DNA of 14,182 nucleotides from a bacterium. GTDB lineage: Bacteria; KSB1; UBA2214. Of the stretch, positions 13,648 to 14,182 are shown one piece after another. The notes below the pieces were generated by a model. That model saw nothing but the letters and a program-made list of their open reading frames with translations. It made no database searches and was not told where the DNA came from. Numbering within the stretch: the stretch's first letter is position 1; the number at the start of each line of letters is the position of its first letter. The translations under genes were made by a program, and so were the position numbers. The stretch lies in NCBI GenBank assembly GCA_029560815.1, contig JAKQKF010000091.1, positions 1 through 14,182 on the forward strand, written 5' to 3'.

Positions 13648-13786
13648 GACTCACCTCCTTGTCTCAAGTTCGGCCTTGCCTTCCGTAAAATTACCGGCAG
13701 ATCCCGGCGCAAGGCGTTCTCACTGCGGCTGCGCAGCATCCCGGGTCACATTCTCTTGCACGTGCCGGCGCACAGCGCAGGACGGC

Positions 13787-14056
13787 TCAATTCATCATGG
13801 TGACGATAAAGTTGATGATCTCGCCCTGGCGGACCACGGCGATCCCGGCGCGTCCGGCGAGGTGCTCCCAGCTTTCCACCGGGCTGCGGAATTCCCACAG
13901 CTCGTCCCCCACCTCCATCTGCGCCAGCAGGGCGCGCCAGCGTTCGTTCTTGAAACCGAAAGGCACGGGATCGGGGCCCAGCCGTTCGTCATGTACCATA
14001 TGGGCGGCCTCCACCTCGGCGGCCGTCACCATCTTTTGCAGCCATTCTTTTCTCAC
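13787..14056 (-). CDS. small conserved-looking protein of unknown function
   Basis: An 89-residue cytoplasmic protein. A GTG start at 14056 (minus strand) is preferred because GAGG lies 6 nt upstream; an internal ATG at codon 9 is the alternative. It begins MRKEWLQKMVTAAEVEAAHM. The C-terminal half, DELWEFRSPVESWEHLAGRAG, then IAVVRQGEIINFI, has the look of a compact beta-rich domain with conserved Trp, Glu and Gly positions. I recall such DELWEF...SWEHLAGRAG sequences as hypothetical proteins in other bacteria, without a known function. No cysteines, no membrane span and no signal peptide. An upstream promoter-like pair lies at 14104-14132. Confidence 0.7.
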   Translation of the reverse strand: MRKEWLQKMVTAAEVEAAHMVHDERLGPDPVPFGFKNERWRALLAQMEVGDELWEFRSPVESWEHLAGRAGIAVVRQGEIINFIVTMMN

Positions 14057-14103
14057 ATTCCACCTCGATGACGGATTAGTTGCTCATTCATACTCTTTAA
14101 TGT

Positions 14104-14132
14104 ACGTTACAAAAAAGAGATGTTTCATGCAA
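14104..14132 (-). promoter_or_regulatory. possible promoter of the 89-residue gene
   Basis: On the minus strand TTGCAT (14127-14132), a 17-bp spacer and TAACGT (14104-14109). The -10 is overlapped by a short dyad TGTA-CGT-TACA (14101-14111). It fits the local promoter geometry but the -10 is poor. Confidence 0.35.
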
Positions 14133-14182
14133 GATAAAACAATCCGGGCGCCGCGGCGCAAGATGTCAGGTGGTAACGAGAT

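Noticed and set aside
13661..13786. A possible further small minus-strand gene between the 62- and 89-residue genes
   Set aside because: The frames there have no ribosome-binding site and no family-like sequence; the one that spans it overlaps the 62-residue gene in another frame.
1..14182. CRISPR array, tRNA/rRNA, IS element, prophage, defence system or biosynthetic cluster
   Set aside because: No regularly spaced repeats, transposase, integrase, nuclease or synthase signature was seen on either strand.

Overview
The window looks like chromosomal DNA from an anaerobic or microaerophilic bacterium of the wider FCB group (a Calditrichota, KSB1 or Zixibacteria-like lineage; inference). Two observations point there. 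A long secreted protein ends in a type-IX-style sorting domain with the NYPNPFN motif. Several genes also carry strong Shine-Dalgarno sequences (one reads AAGGAGGTGA), which argues against Bacteroidota proper, where such sites are usually weak. No phage, IS, CRISPR, tRNA or rRNA was seen, and no classical defence or biosynthetic cluster.

Layout. 1-792: C-terminal part of a CrtI/phytoene-desaturase-like FAD oxidoreductase, cut by the window edge. 872-3889: about 1000-residue exported LVIVD-repeat protein with a C-terminal sorting domain. 4041-4754: polytopic membrane protein of unknown function. 5062-6699: hybrid-cluster protein Hcp, followed 10 nt later by a 59-residue BFD-like [2Fe-2S] protein (6710-6889). 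6944-8029 (minus): exported TPR protein. 8351-9676: exported SGNH/GDSL esterase whose C-terminal carbohydrate-binding-type module is cut by an in-frame TGA; a relict of the module runs on to about 9844. 9867-10700 (minus): aspartate/glutamate racemase-family protein with an export signal. 11035-13284: quinol-type nitric oxide reductase, divergent from the racemase. 13459-13647 and 13787-14056 (minus): two small conserved-looking proteins, one with a CxxC...HxxxC metal-site pattern.

Functional theme. Hcp with its small ferredoxin-like neighbour and the quinol NO reductase form a nitrosative-stress set. A 9-bp perfect dyad lies directly downstream of the inferred norZ -10 element and resembles the 23-bp NsrR operator in its outer half-sites. 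The hcp leader has a single perfect NsrR-type half-site. No regulator gene is in the window.

Regulatory structure. Six intergenic regions contain a TTG(N3)-N17-TA(N3)T promoter with exactly 17 bp between boxes, and four of them carry TGGC immediately 5' of the -10 box. This recurring signature was the least expected signal in the window. Strong hairpins mark the ends of the membrane-protein unit, the hcp operon and norZ.
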